A stretch of 64,000 nucleotides of DNA from Pseudoxanthomonas sp. z9 (GCF_006542425.1 NZ_VFID01000003.1:124001-188000), one strand, 5' to 3'; positions 37,153 to 45,449 are shown, counted from the first letter of the stretch. Numbers and translations are program-made. The notes: a model not told the origin generated them from the sequence alone.

Positions 37153-38823
37153 ATGCTCAGACACCTCGCGATCAAGGATTTCGCCGTCGTCCGCGCCACC
37201 GAACTGGAATTCGGCCCCGGCATGACCGTCATTTCCGGTGAAACCGGCGCCGGCAAGTCGTTGCTGGTGGATGCCCTGGGCTTCCTGTCCGGCCTGCGCG
37301 CCGACAGCGGGGTGGTCCGCCACGGCGCCGAGCGCGCCGAACTGTCGGCCGAATTCGCCATCGAGGCCAACGCGCCGGCGCTGGCGTGGTTGCGCGAGCA
37401 GGAACTGGACGACGAGCTGGCCTGCCAATTGCGCCGGGTGATCCGCGCCGACGGCGGCTCGCGCGCCTGGATCAATGGCCGCAGCGTGACCCTCGGGCAG
37501 TTGTCGGATCTGGCCGGACGGCTGGTGGAAATCCACGGCCAGCACGAACACCAGGCGCTGATGGACAAGGCCAGCCAGCGCGACCTGCTGGACGGCCATG
37601 CCCGCAACGCGGCCGAACGGCAGGCGGTGGCGAGCGCCGCCGACCGCTGGTCCGAACTGCTGCGGGAACGCGAGCATCTTTCCCGCCAGGGCGATGTGTC
37701 CGATCGCATCAACTACCTGGAACACCAGCTCGGCGAACTCGCCCGCGAGGATCTGGCTCCGGCCAGCATCGAGAACCTGCTCGCCGGACACCGCCGTCAG
37801 GCCCACGCCGCCGGCCTCATCCAGGCCTGCGAGGCGGCGCTGGCGCGACTGGGCGACGACGAATCCCCTTCCCTGTCCCGGCAGTTGCAGCAGACCCGCG
37901 GCGAACTGGCGCGACTGGTGCAGCACGAGCCGCGTCTGGCCGAAATCGACGGCATGCTGGAAAGCGCGCACATCCAGATCGAGGAGGCGCTCGGCCTGCT
38001 CGGCCAGGTCCGCGACGATCTGGACGCGGATCCGGAACAGTTCGAGGAACTGGAACGCCGGCTGGGCCGCATCCACGATCTGGCCCGCAAGCACCGCACC
38101 ACGCCGGACGAACTGGCGCGCGTGCGCGACGCCATCGCCGCCGAACTGGACGGCCTGCGCGGCGCCGGCGAGCGCCTGCTCAGCCTCAACAAGGACATCG
38201 AGGCCGCCCGCGAAAGCTGGAAATCAGCCGCCGTCCGGCTCACCCGCAGCCGCCAGCGCGCCGCCCGTGAACTCGGCAAGACCACCACCGCGCTGATCGC
38301 CGAACTCGGCATGGGCGGCGGCCGCTTCGAAATCGCGCTGGAGCCCAACGAAGGCGATCGTCCCGATCCGGCAGGCGCCGAACGGGTCGAGTTCCTGGTC
38401 GCCGCCAACGCCGGCCAGCCGCCCCGCCCGCTGCGCAAGGTCGCTTCCGGCGGCGAGCTGTCGCGCGTCTCGCTGGCGATCGAGGTCGCCGCGCTGGGCG
38501 TGGACGCGGTGCCGACCATGGTGTTCGACGAAGTGGATTCGGGCATCGGCGGCGCGGTCGCCGACATCGTCGGCAAGAAACTGCGCGCGCTCGGCGCCCA
38601 GCGGCAGGGGCTGTGCGTGACCCACCTGCCGCAGGTCGCCGCGCAGGGCCATGCCCACTACCGGGTCAGTAAGGCGCCCGTGGACGGCATGACCCAGAGC
38701 GCGGTCGAAGTACTGACCGCGCGCCAGCGCCAGGAAGAACTGGCCCGCATGCTGGGCGGCGTCGAGGTCAGCAAGGAAGCCCACGCCGCGGCCAAGCGCC
38801 TGCTGGCCGACGTCGCGGGCTGA
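37153..38823 (+). CDS. recN: DNA repair protein RecN
   Basis: 556 residues. SMC-like protein that helps in double-strand break repair. Starts MLRHLAIKDFAVV; Walker A in SGETGAGKSLLVDALG; long coiled-coil arms in the middle; C-terminal ABC signature (VASGGELSRVSLAIE) and Walker B (TMVFDEVDSGIGG), ending near residue 556 as in other RecN. The ATG at 37153 is used; the frame extends upstream but without family sequence. No ribosome-binding site is seen, and a -10 box lies 6 nt before the start, suggesting a leaderless mRNA. Confidence 0.97.
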   Translation: MLRHLAIKDFAVVRATELEFGPGMTVISGETGAGKSLLVDALGFLSGLRADSGVVRHGAERAELSAEFAIEANAPALAWLREQELDDELACQLRRVIRADGGSRAWINGRSVTLGQLSDLAGRLVEIHGQHEHQALMDKASQRDLLDGHARNAAERQAVASAADRWSELLREREHLSRQGDVSDRINYLEHQLGELAREDLAPASIENLLAGHRRQAHAAGLIQACEAALARLGDDESPSLSRQLQQTRGELARLVQHEPRLAEIDGMLESAHIQIEEALGLLGQVRDDLDADPEQFEELERRLGRIHDLARKHRTTPDELARVRDAIAAELDGLRGAGERLLSLNKDIEAARESWKSAAVRLTRSRQRAARELGKTTTALIAELGMGGGRFEIALEPNEGDRPDPAGAERVEFLVAANAGQPPRPLRKVASGGELSRVSLAIEVAALGVDAVPTMVFDEVDSGIGGAVADIVGKKLRALGAQRQGLCVTHLPQVAAQGHAHYRVSKAPVDGMTQSAVEVLTARQRQEELARMLGGVEVSKEAHAAAKRLLADVAG

Positions 38824-38955
38824 GGATTCCGGTCGCACGCGCTCTTTCGGGCTTTCCCCGCCGTCGCTCGGGAAGTCCGTGCACGGATGGGCCCGCGGCC
38901 GGAAGGCCGCTCTGGCGTGGTGGTGCCAGGGTCGATGTCAGGGGCGTTGCCGGGC

Positions 38956-39360
38956 TCAGCGCTTCTTGCGCACGTACAGCACCAGCGAGTGCTCTTCCAG
39001 CAGGTACCCGTGCTTGGCCGCGATTTCGCGCTGCAGCTTCTCGATTTCCGGGCTTTCAAACTCGATGATCTTGCCGGTGTCCACGTCCACCATGTGGTCG
39101 TGGTGGCCGCCGCGATCCAGTTCGTAGACGGCCTGGCCGCCCTCGAAGTTGTGCTTCAGCACCAGCCCGGCGGCCTCGAACTGGGTCAGCACGCGGTACA
39201 CCGTGGCCAGGCCGATCTCGTCCCCGTGCTCCAGCAACTGGCGGTAGATGTCTTCGGCGCTCAGGTGGTGCTGCGAGGTTTTCTGCTCCAGCAGTTCCAG
39301 GATGCGCATCCGCGGGTGGGTGACCTTGAGGCCAACCTTGCGAAGTTCTTGGGATTCCAT
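38956..39360 (-). CDS. fur: Ferric uptake regulator Fur
   Basis: 134 residues. N-terminal winged helix (VTHPRMRILELLEQ, then LATVYRVLTQFEAAGLVLKH) and C-terminal dimerisation domain with the metal-site segment GGHHDHMVDVDTGKIIEFES. The CxxC pair found in E. coli Fur for structural zinc is absent here (VDVDTGK instead of a Cys-x-x-Cys). The ribosome-binding site GGAG lies 8 nt before ATG 39360. It is divergent from bamE (105-bp gap), the same arrangement as fur-omlA in pseudomonads and xanthomonads. Confidence 0.96.
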   Translation of the reverse strand: MESQELRKVGLKVTHPRMRILELLEQKTSQHHLSAEDIYRQLLEHGDEIGLATVYRVLTQFEAAGLVLKHNFEGGQAVYELDRGGHHDHMVDVDTGKIIEFESPEIEKLQREIAAKHGYLLEEHSLVLYVRKKR

Positions 39361-39465
39361 ATCGGCGTCTCCGTTCATAACCGGTTTAGCGCCGGCTGCC
39401 TGAAGCTGGGTTGCGGCGGTCGCCGGAAGTGTATCATCGGCATGTTTTCCACCTGTAGCCGTCCC

Positions 39466-39864
39466 ATGCGCAAACTCCTGCTGGTCGCCGCCCTCGCCTC
39501 CCTGACTGCCGGCTGCGGCATCCTCTACAAGCAGCCGATCTACCAGGGCAACCTGCTGGACAAGGCCGCGGTGGATCAATTGCAGGTGGGCCAGAGCAAG
39601 CAGCAGGTGCAGGCGCTGATCGGCAGCCCGTCCATCGCCGATCCCTTCCACTCCCAGCGCTGGGACTACGCGGCCAGCGAACGCACCAACCGCCGCGGCA
39701 CCACCGAGGTCAAGACGCTGACCCTGCACTTCCAGGGCGACACGCTGGCCAGCTGGGAAGGCGAATATTTCCCCGAAAACGACCTGCAGCTGGCTTCGGA
39801 CGTGCGTAAGTTCGGTCCCAACCTGGCCAAGGACAAGAAGAAGGGCGGCCGCGGCGGCCGCTGA
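39466..39864 (+). CDS. bamE: Outer membrane assembly lipoprotein BamE (OmlA/SmpA)
   Basis: 132 residues. Lipoprotein signal (MRKLLLVAALASLTAGCGIL) with lipobox LTAGC; the mature part has the SmpA/OmlA fold (YKQPIYQGNLL, then VDQLQVGQSKQQVQALIGSP and RWDYAASERTNRRG). Non-essential subunit of the outer membrane beta-barrel assembly machine, anchored in the outer membrane. An ATG 24 nt upstream (39442) is an alternative. A -10 like TATCAT lies at 39432-39437. The C-terminus is Lys/Gly-rich (KKKGGRGGR). Confidence 0.93.
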   Translation: MRKLLLVAALASLTAGCGILYKQPIYQGNLLDKAAVDQLQVGQSKQQVQALIGSPSIADPFHSQRWDYAASERTNRRGTTEVKTLTLHFQGDTLASWEGEYFPENDLQLASDVRKFGPNLAKDKKKGGRGGR

Positions 39865-39876
39865 GCCGTTCCGGCG

Positions 39877-40131
39877 CTAGTCCTTGCGGGCGCGGCGTCG
39901 CCGCGCTTCCTTGGGGTCCACCGTCAGGGGCCTCAGCAGTTCCACCCGATCCCCCTCGCGCAGGGCCGTCTCGGCCCGCGCCACCACGCCGTGGATGGCA
40001 TAACCCGTGATGTCCGGGTCGCCGGCGAATCCGGCCAGCCGCACCGCATCGGCCAACCGCGCGCCGTCCGGCAATTCCACCGTCACCGTGTCGAAACGGT
40101 GCGGCCAGGCGCGGATGACCTCGACCTTCAT
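39877..40131 (-). CDS. rnfH: RnfH/RatB family ubiquitin-like protein
   Basis: 84 residues, beta-grasp protein of the RnfH (RatB/YfjF) family. Recognisable from MKVEVIRAWPHRFDTVTVEL and the IHGVVARAETALREGDRVEL segment, and from its place directly downstream of ratA (1-nt gap), the standard pairing. Its role is not established. The C-terminus is basic (EARRRRARKD). Converges on bamE with a 12-nt gap. Confidence 0.9.
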   Translation of the reverse strand: MKVEVIRAWPHRFDTVTVELPDGARLADAVRLAGFAGDPDITGYAIHGVVARAETALREGDRVELLRPLTVDPKEARRRRARKD

Positions 40132-40132
40132 C

Positions 40133-40561
40133 TCACTCGCCGCGGTCAGCCACGCGCACGAAGTCATCCACCATGCGGTCGGCCAGTCCCTGGAAACCCA
40201 GGGTCAGCGCCGGCAGCAGCAGGCGGCTGGAGGGCTCGAATTCCAGGGTCAGGCTGACCTTGCAGGCGCTTTCGTCCAGCGCGTGGAATTCCCACTGCCC
40301 GTGCAGCTTGCGGAACGGCCCGTCGACCAGCTTCATGTCGATGCGATGCGGACGGTCCAGGGTGTTCTCGGTGGTGAACCAGGTGCTCAGCGAGCCCAGC
40401 CCCAGATCCAGCCGGGCCACCAGCCGCTGCTCGCCGGTCTCGATGATCTCGGCGCCGCGGCACCAGTCGAAGCGGCGGGGATAGGCGGGGATATCGTTGA
40501 CCAAGTCGAACATGCGGCTGGCGGCGTGTTCGACCAGGGCGCTGCGGCGGATGGTTTGCAT
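40133..40561 (-). CDS. ratA: RatA family toxin / START-domain (coenzyme Q-binding-like) protein
   Basis: 142 residues. START-like fold of the RatA/Coq10 family: MQTIRRSALVEHAASRMFDL, VNDIPAYPRRFDWCRGAEII, and a C-terminal helix LADRMVDDFVRVA. In E. coli RatA was reported to block 70S formation; relatives bind quinones. It is paired with rnfH and divergent from smpB, the arrangement conserved in many gammaproteobacteria. The shared 40-bp divergent gap to smpB holds a TTGACT and an AATAAA-like stretch with improper spacing. Confidence 0.9.
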   Translation of the reverse strand: MQTIRRSALVEHAASRMFDLVNDIPAYPRRFDWCRGAEIIETGEQRLVARLDLGLGSLSTWFTTENTLDRPHRIDMKLVDGPFRKLHGQWEFHALDESACKVSLTLEFEPSSRLLLPALTLGFQGLADRMVDDFVRVADRGE

Positions 40562-40601
40562 TTGACTCGCTTGTGGTTCCGCCTTCGGCGACAATAAACG
40601 G

Positions 40602-41090
40602 ATGGGCAAGAAACCGGACAAGAATAAAGCAACTGGCACCATCGCGTTGAACAAGCGCGCCCGCCATGAGTACCACCTGGAGGAACGCCTCGAGGCGGGA
40701 CTGGCGTTGCAGGGCTGGGAGCTCAAGGCCATCCGCGCCGGCCGGGCCAACATCACCGAAGCCTACGCGACCATCCGCCATGGCGAGATCTTCCTGTTCG
40801 GTTCGCAGATCACCCCGCTGATCCAGGCCTCCACCCACGTGGTCGCCGACGATCGCCGTACCCGCAAGATGCTGCTGCACCGGCGCGAAATCGACCGCCT
40901 GATCGGCAAGGTCGAGCGTGACGGCTACACCCTGGTGCCCACTTCGCTCTACTGGAAGGGCAACAAGGTCAAGGCCGAAATCGCCCTGGCCAAGGGCAAG
41001 CAGACCCACGACAAGCGCGCCGCCAGCAAGGAACGCGACTGGGCCCGCGAAAAATCGCGCGTGATGCGCCAGCACAACCGCGACGCCTGA
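40602..41090 (+). CDS. smpB: SsrA-binding protein SmpB
   Basis: 162 residues. Binds the tRNA-like part of tmRNA and delivers it to stalled ribosomes for trans-translation. Features: basic N-terminus with [20 protein letters not shown], the OB-fold core ([38 protein letters not shown]), and a C-terminal basic tail [20 protein letters not shown] that enters the mRNA channel. The tmRNA gene follows 229 nt downstream, separated by a REP-like repeat. Confidence 0.98.
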   Translation: MGKKPDKNKATGTIALNKRARHEYHLEERLEAGLALQGWELKAIRAGRANITEAYATIRHGEIFLFGSQITPLIQASTHVVADDRRTRKMLLHRREIDRLIGKVERDGYTLVPTSLYWKGNKVKAEIALAKGKQTHDKRAASKERDWAREKSRVMRQHNRDA

Positions 41091-41116
41091 GACGCCTGAT
41101 TCCAGTGGTGGTTCTC

Positions 41117-41211
41117 GTGGGAGCGACGTCAGTCGCGACGGCCATTTTCCCGCCAAGCGCGCTCCAGGGAGTGGTTTGAAAGTTCACGGTCGCGACTGAC
41201 GTCGCTCCCAC
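41117..41211. repeat. REP-like inverted repeat, copy 2
   Basis: Arms 41117-41139 and 41189-41211 are 23-nt perfect inverted repeats, beginning GTGGGAGCGACGTCAGTCGC. The loop is 49 nt. Same family as the element at 29068-29136; the arms differ at one base (GTCAGTC here, GTGAGTC there). It lies between smpB and ssrA. Confidence 0.85.
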
Positions 41212-41262
41212 AATCAGTCCTCACCCCGCTAACCACCGGTTGACCGCTCCGCCCCCGCGACC

Positions 41263-41291
41263 TTGTAAGCCCCCGTCCCCGCCCCTACACT
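41263..41291 (+). promoter_or_regulatory. Promoter of ssrA
   Basis: TTGTAA (41263-41268) and TACACT (41286-41291) with 17-nt spacing. Each matches the consensus in 4 of 6 positions. The start would be near 41298, giving a short 5' leader that RNase P would remove. Confidence 0.45.
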
Positions 41292-41319
41292 GTCGCGGTC
41301 AGGAAACATTCTGGCTCCC

Positions 41320-41673
41320 GGGGGTGCACTGGCTTCGACGGGGGTTGCGAAGTTGCCTGGTGCATGCCGAGGGGGCAGCTTTCCTCGTTAATCCAGCGGC
41401 AAAACTCTAGTTGCCAACGACGACAACTACGCTCTCGCCGCTTAAGGCGTAAGCCCCGAAACTGCTTGTGTCCGTGTTCGCAGCGTAGGGTCATTATCAC
41501 GGAATCGCCGGGGGCCGCTGCCTGTCAGCCCCCGGTCAACCTCTAACAGGCTGGTCCTGGGGTGCGCTTTGCCCACCGTGCTGCCACAGGACGAGACTTA
41601 ACGGCGGGATAAGCATGTAGTACCGGGGATGGAGTGCCTTCGGACGGCGGTTCAATTCCGCCCACCTCCACCA
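41320..41673 (+). ncRNA. ssrA: Transfer-messenger RNA (tmRNA)
   Basis: 354 nt. The 5' end GGGGGTG pairs with the 3' end CACCTCC (followed by discriminator A and encoded CCA) as a 7-bp acceptor stem. The T-arm is seen in GGTTCAATTCC near the 3' end. The tag reading frame at 41413-41445 encodes ANDDNYALAA followed by TAA, almost identical to the E. coli tag (ANDENYALAA). Works with SmpB to rescue stalled ribosomes and tag nascent chains for proteolysis. A terminator follows at 41687. Confidence 0.98.
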
Positions 41674-41686
41674 ATCACAGGAAAAT

Positions 41687-41708
41687 GCCCGCTTCGGCGG
41701 GCTTTTTC
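41687..41708 (+). terminator. Terminator of ssrA
   Basis: GCCCGC, loop TTCG, GCGGGC, then TTTTT. A strong rho-independent form with a stable UUCG loop, 13 nt after the tmRNA 3' end. Confidence 0.92.
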
Positions 41709-41726
41709 TTTTCCACGCAGCGCGGG

Positions 41727-42143
41727 CTAATGATCGGCCCGCGCCTGGCCGTGTCCCCGCCGGCGCTGGCGCGCGTCCTTCGCCTTCTGCGCCATCGCTT
41801 CGTAGTGCGCGCGCAGGCGTTCCAGTTCGGATTCCTCCAGTTCTTCCAGGTCCAGCAGTTCGTTGTTGGCCCGCGAGGTCACGTGGATGAGCTCATCCAG
41901 CTTGATCTGCATGGCCTGGGTGTCGCGGTTCTGGGTGTTCTGGATCAGGAACACCATCAGGAAGGTGATGATGGTGGTGCCGGTATTGATCACCAGTTGC
42001 CAGGTATCGCTGAAGCCGAACAGGGGGCCACTGATCGCCCAGGCGATGACCACCGCCAATGCCAGCCCGAAACACGCGGGACGACCGGTGAATGTGGACG
42101 CCTGCTTGGCCAGGCGGGTGAAGGTGGAAGTCGAATTGTTCAT
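41727..42143 (-). CDS. Low-affinity iron permease family membrane protein
   Basis: 138 residues. Two membrane segments (ACFGLALAVVIAWAISGPLF; LVINTGTTIITFLMVFLIQN) followed by a helical, charged C-terminal part (QAMQIKLDELIHVTSRANNE, then ELLDLEELEESELERLRAHY). This layout matches the low-affinity iron permease family found in many proteobacteria. Transport has not been shown for bacterial members. It lies just after ssrA on the opposite strand. Confidence 0.85.
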   Translation of the reverse strand: MNNSTSTFTRLAKQASTFTGRPACFGLALAVVIAWAISGPLFGFSDTWQLVINTGTTIITFLMVFLIQNTQNRDTQAMQIKLDELIHVTSRANNELLDLEELEESELERLRAHYEAMAQKAKDARQRRRGHGQARADH

Positions 42144-42284
42144 GGCCGTTTTCCGGTTGCCGATGCTGCGCGGGACTGTGAAGGCACCCGCATATGCAAC
42201 CGGTGAAGGAAGACCGTGCCTCTTGCCGTTGTTCCGCGGTGCGAGAGCGGCCGGACCATTCGAAACGCTTCCCGGCCGCTCCGC

Positions 42285-43082
42285 TCAAGTCCGAACGACT
42301 GTACTTTCGAGAAATTCCAGCAGTGCCCCGGGCATGTGGACCACGGTCTCGCGCGGTGGCTCGTCGTCGCGAAGATCAAGGTAAATTCCCGCTGCGGCGG
42401 ACAGGGCATCGCGGATCGAATCGGCGTCATGGGTAGCCGCCGTACGTACCAACAGCTCGCTGGCCGCGCTATCCGATATTTCCATTCGCCGTATGCCGCG
42501 CTGCGGCCGCCCGGCCCTGCGATGAAGCATCGGCCCCAATACCTGATCGCGGAAAAAGGCGAGCATTCCCATGGCCTCGAACAGTTCGCCGCGCCCCAGC
42601 TTGGCCGCGCCGTAATGCAGCCAGATCCAGGCCCGCTGTTCGAACCATTCCGGGGAGCGCTCCGGCCAATGGATGACCGCCGCGTCGAGTCGGCCTTCGA
42701 TATCGGCGGCGTCGCGGGCAAACAGCACCGCGGGTCGTTCGACGAGCCGGCTCAGGTCATCGGCAACGATGAATTTGAGATCCACATGGAGCAAGGGAGG
42801 ACCGTAAAGACAGATGAGCAACCTCGGCTCGCCGACATGCTCTCCACTGAAAGCTGACAGCAGGTCGCCCAGGCTTTCCGCGAACTGCCTGCGCGTGGCC
42901 ATGACCTCGGAATACCCACCGGACTCCACGACCACCACGAAATCCAGATCCGAATAGCGGTCGAAACCACCGTGGATATACGAGCCACCGGCAAGCAAGG
43001 CCGTCAGCCACGGGGTACGGGACGCTTCGGCGCGGACCCTCTCGACAAACGCCTGGTGCAGTGGGGGAAGTGTTCTGCTCAT
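42285..43082 (-). CDS. Nucleotidyltransferase (aminoglycoside adenylyltransferase-like)
   Basis: 265 residues. The N-terminal nucleotidyltransferase motif is visible: LLAGGSYIHGGFDRYSDLDF (GGS...DxD), with a likely third acidic residue in LHVDLKF. The C-terminal part is helical. The layout resembles aminoglycoside 6-adenylyltransferase or lincosamide-type nucleotidyltransferases, but I cannot assign a substrate. An inverted repeat with GAGCGGCCGG / CCGGCCGCTC (42244-42281) overlaps just past the stop and could aid termination, though no T-run follows. Upstream 43083-43247 contains no gene. Confidence 0.8.
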   Translation of the reverse strand: MSRTLPPLHQAFVERVRAEASRTPWLTALLAGGSYIHGGFDRYSDLDFVVVVESGGYSEVMATRRQFAESLGDLLSAFSGEHVGEPRLLICLYGPPLLHVDLKFIVADDLSRLVERPAVLFARDAADIEGRLDAAVIHWPERSPEWFEQRAWIWLHYGAAKLGRGELFEAMGMLAFFRDQVLGPMLHRRAGRPQRGIRRMEISDSAASELLVRTAATHDADSIRDALSAAAGIYLDLRDDEPPRETVVHMPGALLEFLESTVVRT

Positions 43083-43247
43083 GTCCGCTGCTTGAGGCCG
43101 GCGGCTCAGACTACTGGAGCCGTTGACGTGGAAACAAGTTTTTGTATGCGTGAGTCCTGGGCCGAATGGCGTGCCAATTCCCCGTCACCTGCCGCGCGGA
43201 TGGCCGCCTTCACTTCCCAAAGGATGTTGGTCAAAGCCGAACCGCAA

Positions 43248-43952
43248 TTACGCGGATTCGACTCCCGGATCGCTGCGAAGCATGCGTCCGGAAGGTCCGT
43301 GCTGCGCTTGCATCCCACGCACCAGCGACACACCCAGTCCATAAACCAGCAACGGTGCAGCCCAGCTCAACCACAGCAGCGTCGGGATCATCACCATCGG
43401 CGAAGCGAGTTCCATCATGCCGGGAATCCGGATCAGCGCCCGGAAGGTGATCGGCGCCAGCGTCACCAGGTAGCAGCCGATCATCCATCGCCGATGCACG
43501 TCCACCTTTCCACGGCGGATGGCGCGATAGCCCAGGAAGGCGGTGACCAGCCAGGCCAGCGCGGTGGCGCCGAATGCGGTGCGGATTGCGTCGGGCGCCG
43601 GGCTGGTGAGGATCAGGCCCACCGCGCCGACGCAGGCAATCAGCATGGCCAGCAGGAAGGTCCGGCCGATCCAGCGATGCACCCGCGGCCAGTTGCGGCG
43701 AACTTGCGGCAGGAACTGCAGCGCGCCCAGCAGGACCGTCAACGCGCCGCCGCCGATATGCGTCCACAGCCACTCGCGGCGGGTCCAGAACATGCCGTAG
43801 CTGCCGGCATTCAGTTGGGTGTACTTCTGGTAGGCGATGGAGAGGAATTCGAGGGATGCCAGTGCGACCACCGACCAGGCCACGACAAGCCACATGATTT
43901 TCAGGAGGTTGCGCTGCGGGTATGGAGTCCGGACCTGGGTTTCTGAAGACAT
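43248..43952 (-). CDS. DUF2306 family membrane protein
   Basis: 234 residues with about six to seven membrane segments (IMWLVVAWSVVALASLEFLS; GGGALTVLLGALQFLP; RWIGRTFLLAMLIACVGAVG). The HRWIGR and VHRRWMIGCYLVTLAPITFR segments are typical of DUF2306. Function is unknown; the His pairs could bind haem, an inference only. The 170-bp gap to the next gene holds nothing recognisable. Confidence 0.83.
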   Translation of the reverse strand: MSSETQVRTPYPQRNLLKIMWLVVAWSVVALASLEFLSIAYQKYTQLNAGSYGMFWTRREWLWTHIGGGALTVLLGALQFLPQVRRNWPRVHRWIGRTFLLAMLIACVGAVGLILTSPAPDAIRTAFGATALAWLVTAFLGYRAIRRGKVDVHRRWMIGCYLVTLAPITFRALIRIPGMMELASPMVMIPTLLWLSWAAPLLVYGLGVSLVRGMQAQHGPSGRMLRSDPGVESA

Positions 43953-44123
43953 GCGGGTGCCATCGAGGGGATGCCAGCGCCAGCCTAGCGCAATGCCCCG
44001 AAGCCAGACAGCGGCGTGTTCAGGTGGCAGGTCGGCGCGGCTTCCCTTGCCCTGTCCGTTGTTGGCGCCATGGCGCCAACGTAGGATGACCCACGCCCGG
44101 GGAGCGCACGATGGACTAGGTCT

Positions 44124-44558
44124 TTGCCCGGACGCCTTGTCCTGTCAACAGATGGTGCCTGCTTGGACGTCACTTCATTGTTCATTGTCGGACTCGGAGC
44201 AGTTGTACTGATGCTGGCGATCGCGCTACCCGCATGGATCGCCTGGATCGTCGCTTGCCGGTCCCGCGTGCCGGCCGGGGCTCGCCGTTCCTTCATCCTG
44301 GCCTGCCTGCTGCTGTCGTTCGGATTCGCCACGCTGGCAGGCGGAATGTTCCTGCCACTGGATCTGGCAGCTGTCTATCTAGCCCCGCAATGGTCGGCTG
44401 ACGGCTACACGCGCATCGCCACCGCGACCCTTGTCCTGTCCGAACACGGTTCCAGCATCGCGAGTCTCGCAGTCGGATTACTGGCCTCCGTCATCGTTCC
44501 CTGGAAACTGCGGCGTGCTTGGCCACGGGTTCTTCTCGTACTGCGCAGCAGCAAATAA
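44124..44558 (+). CDS. Hypothetical small membrane protein
   Basis: About 144 residues if read from a TTG at 44124; a second TTG at 44163 is possible. No ATG is available near the first membrane segment. Three or four hydrophobic segments are predicted (LFIVGLGAVVLMLAIALPAW; FILACLLLSFGFATLAGGMF; SIASLAVGLLASVIVPW). No family recognised. The start is uncertain, and the gene is supported mainly by its membrane-protein pattern in this frame. Confidence 0.5.
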   Translation: MPGRLVLSTDGACLDVTSLFIVGLGAVVLMLAIALPAWIAWIVACRSRVPAGARRSFILACLLLSFGFATLAGGMFLPLDLAAVYLAPQWSADGYTRIATATLVLSEHGSSIASLAVGLLASVIVPWKLRRAWPRVLLVLRSSK

Positions 44559-44587
44559 TCGTTGCGGGTCCATCCGATCTCTGCTGG

Positions 44588-44935
44588 TCATTCCTGCCAG
44601 GACGCGGAGCCAGGACGCCCCTCCATCCCGCTGGGGTCGGCCGACAGCAGGTCCTCGTGCAGCATGAAGACGTCGTTGCCGTCGACGCCGGGGTCGCCGA
44701 TGGCGTAGAGCGTCGAGAACACCACCTCGTAGGCCGTGTTCCGCATCAGCAGGCAGATATCCCGGGGATCGGCTCCGAGAGCAAGCAGGCGCTCGAGGGC
44801 CGGTCCGCTGTCGGCCAGTGGATCATCCGGTCGCTGTTTGGCATGAGCGATCACCTGGGCCAAACCCTCCGGCCTGAGCTGGAGGTTGATTACCTCGGCC
44901 CAGAGGTGTGCCAGGAGTTCTTCGCGAGTGGACAT
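44588..44935 (-). CDS. Hypothetical protein
   Basis: 115 residues, start at 44935 (MSTREELLAHLWAEVINLQL) with AGGA 6 nt upstream. Acidic and mostly helical, no membrane segment, no motif recognised. It is short of any known domain. The frame extends upstream but the added part is repeat-derived. The neighbourhood 44936-45173 holds a hairpin element and no gene. Confidence 0.6.
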   Translation of the reverse strand: MSTREELLAHLWAEVINLQLRPEGLAQVIAHAKQRPDDPLADSGPALERLLALGADPRDICLLMRNTAYEVVFSTLYAIGDPGVDGNDVFMLHEDLLSADPSGMEGRPGSASWQE

Positions 44936-45035
44936 GTTGTTCCTGTGGTCGTGGAGTGGGTTCGCACCGGGCCATGGGGGTCGGGCAGGCGGTTCATCGG
45001 TATTGGGGCTGTCGCGAAGAGCCAATCCTCCTCGG

Positions 45036-45056
45036 TCCCCCTTCTTCGAAGGGGGA
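45036..45056. repeat. Short hairpin element
   Basis: TCCCCCTTC, a 3-nt loop and GAAGGGGGA form a 9-bp stem with flanking GC. Such CCCCCTTCTTCGAAGGGGG elements are common in intergenic DNA of proteobacteria. It lies in the gap between the hypothetical protein at 44588 and cbpM. No T-run, so it is not a clear terminator. Confidence 0.6.
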
Positions 45057-45173
45057 GGCAAAGCGGGCATGCGGGATTGGACGGAGTCCTGATCAGCATG
45101 CGGAGGCGGAGCCGCGACGCGCCATGTCCCCACGTCCGCAACAAGTCCATTCGCGCAGATGTACGGACCTTCC

Positions 45174-45449
45174 CTACTCGCCCTTGATCTCCCCGCGCAG
45201 CTGCGCGAGCAGCCGGCGCAGCCCGTGGATCTGGTCGATGAGATGCAGGGCCACGTCGATGCCTTCCTCGTTCACGCCCAGGTCGTCGGACAGGTCGCGT
45301 ACCAGATAGGCGCGGGCGACGTCGACTTCGGTCAGTTCGACGCGGCTGGCGGTCTGCGCGGGGGTGATCCAGGCCTTCTCGATCCACACGGTCAGCATTT
45401 CGCGGCGGATGCCGGATTGGCTCAGGAATTCTTCCAGGTCGATGTTCAT
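45174..45449 (-). CDS. cbpM: Chaperone modulator CbpM
   Basis: 91 residues. MerR-like small protein that binds the J-domain of CbpA and inhibits it. Typical segments are [40 protein letters not shown] and [20 protein letters not shown]. The ATG at 45449 overlaps the cbpA stop (ATGA), the usual cbpA-cbpM coupling. Confidence 0.9.
   Translation of the reverse strand: MNIDLEEFLSQSGIRREMLTVWIEKAWITPAQTASRVELTEVDVARAYLVRDLSDDLGVNEEGIDVALHLIDQIHGLRRLLAQLRGEIKGE

Noticed and set aside
40562-40601. Standard promoter in the ratA-smpB gap
   Set aside because: TTGACT and ACAATA occur, but the spacing is about 22 nt, so they do not form a normal promoter pair.
42244-42281. Terminator after the nucleotidyltransferase gene
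   Set aside because: The inverted repeat is good but the loop is 18 nt and no T-run follows, so termination is not supported.
41674-43952. Genomic island integrated at the ssrA 3' end
   Set aside because: No integrase and no repeat of the ssrA end were found. The genes following are small chromosomal-type genes.
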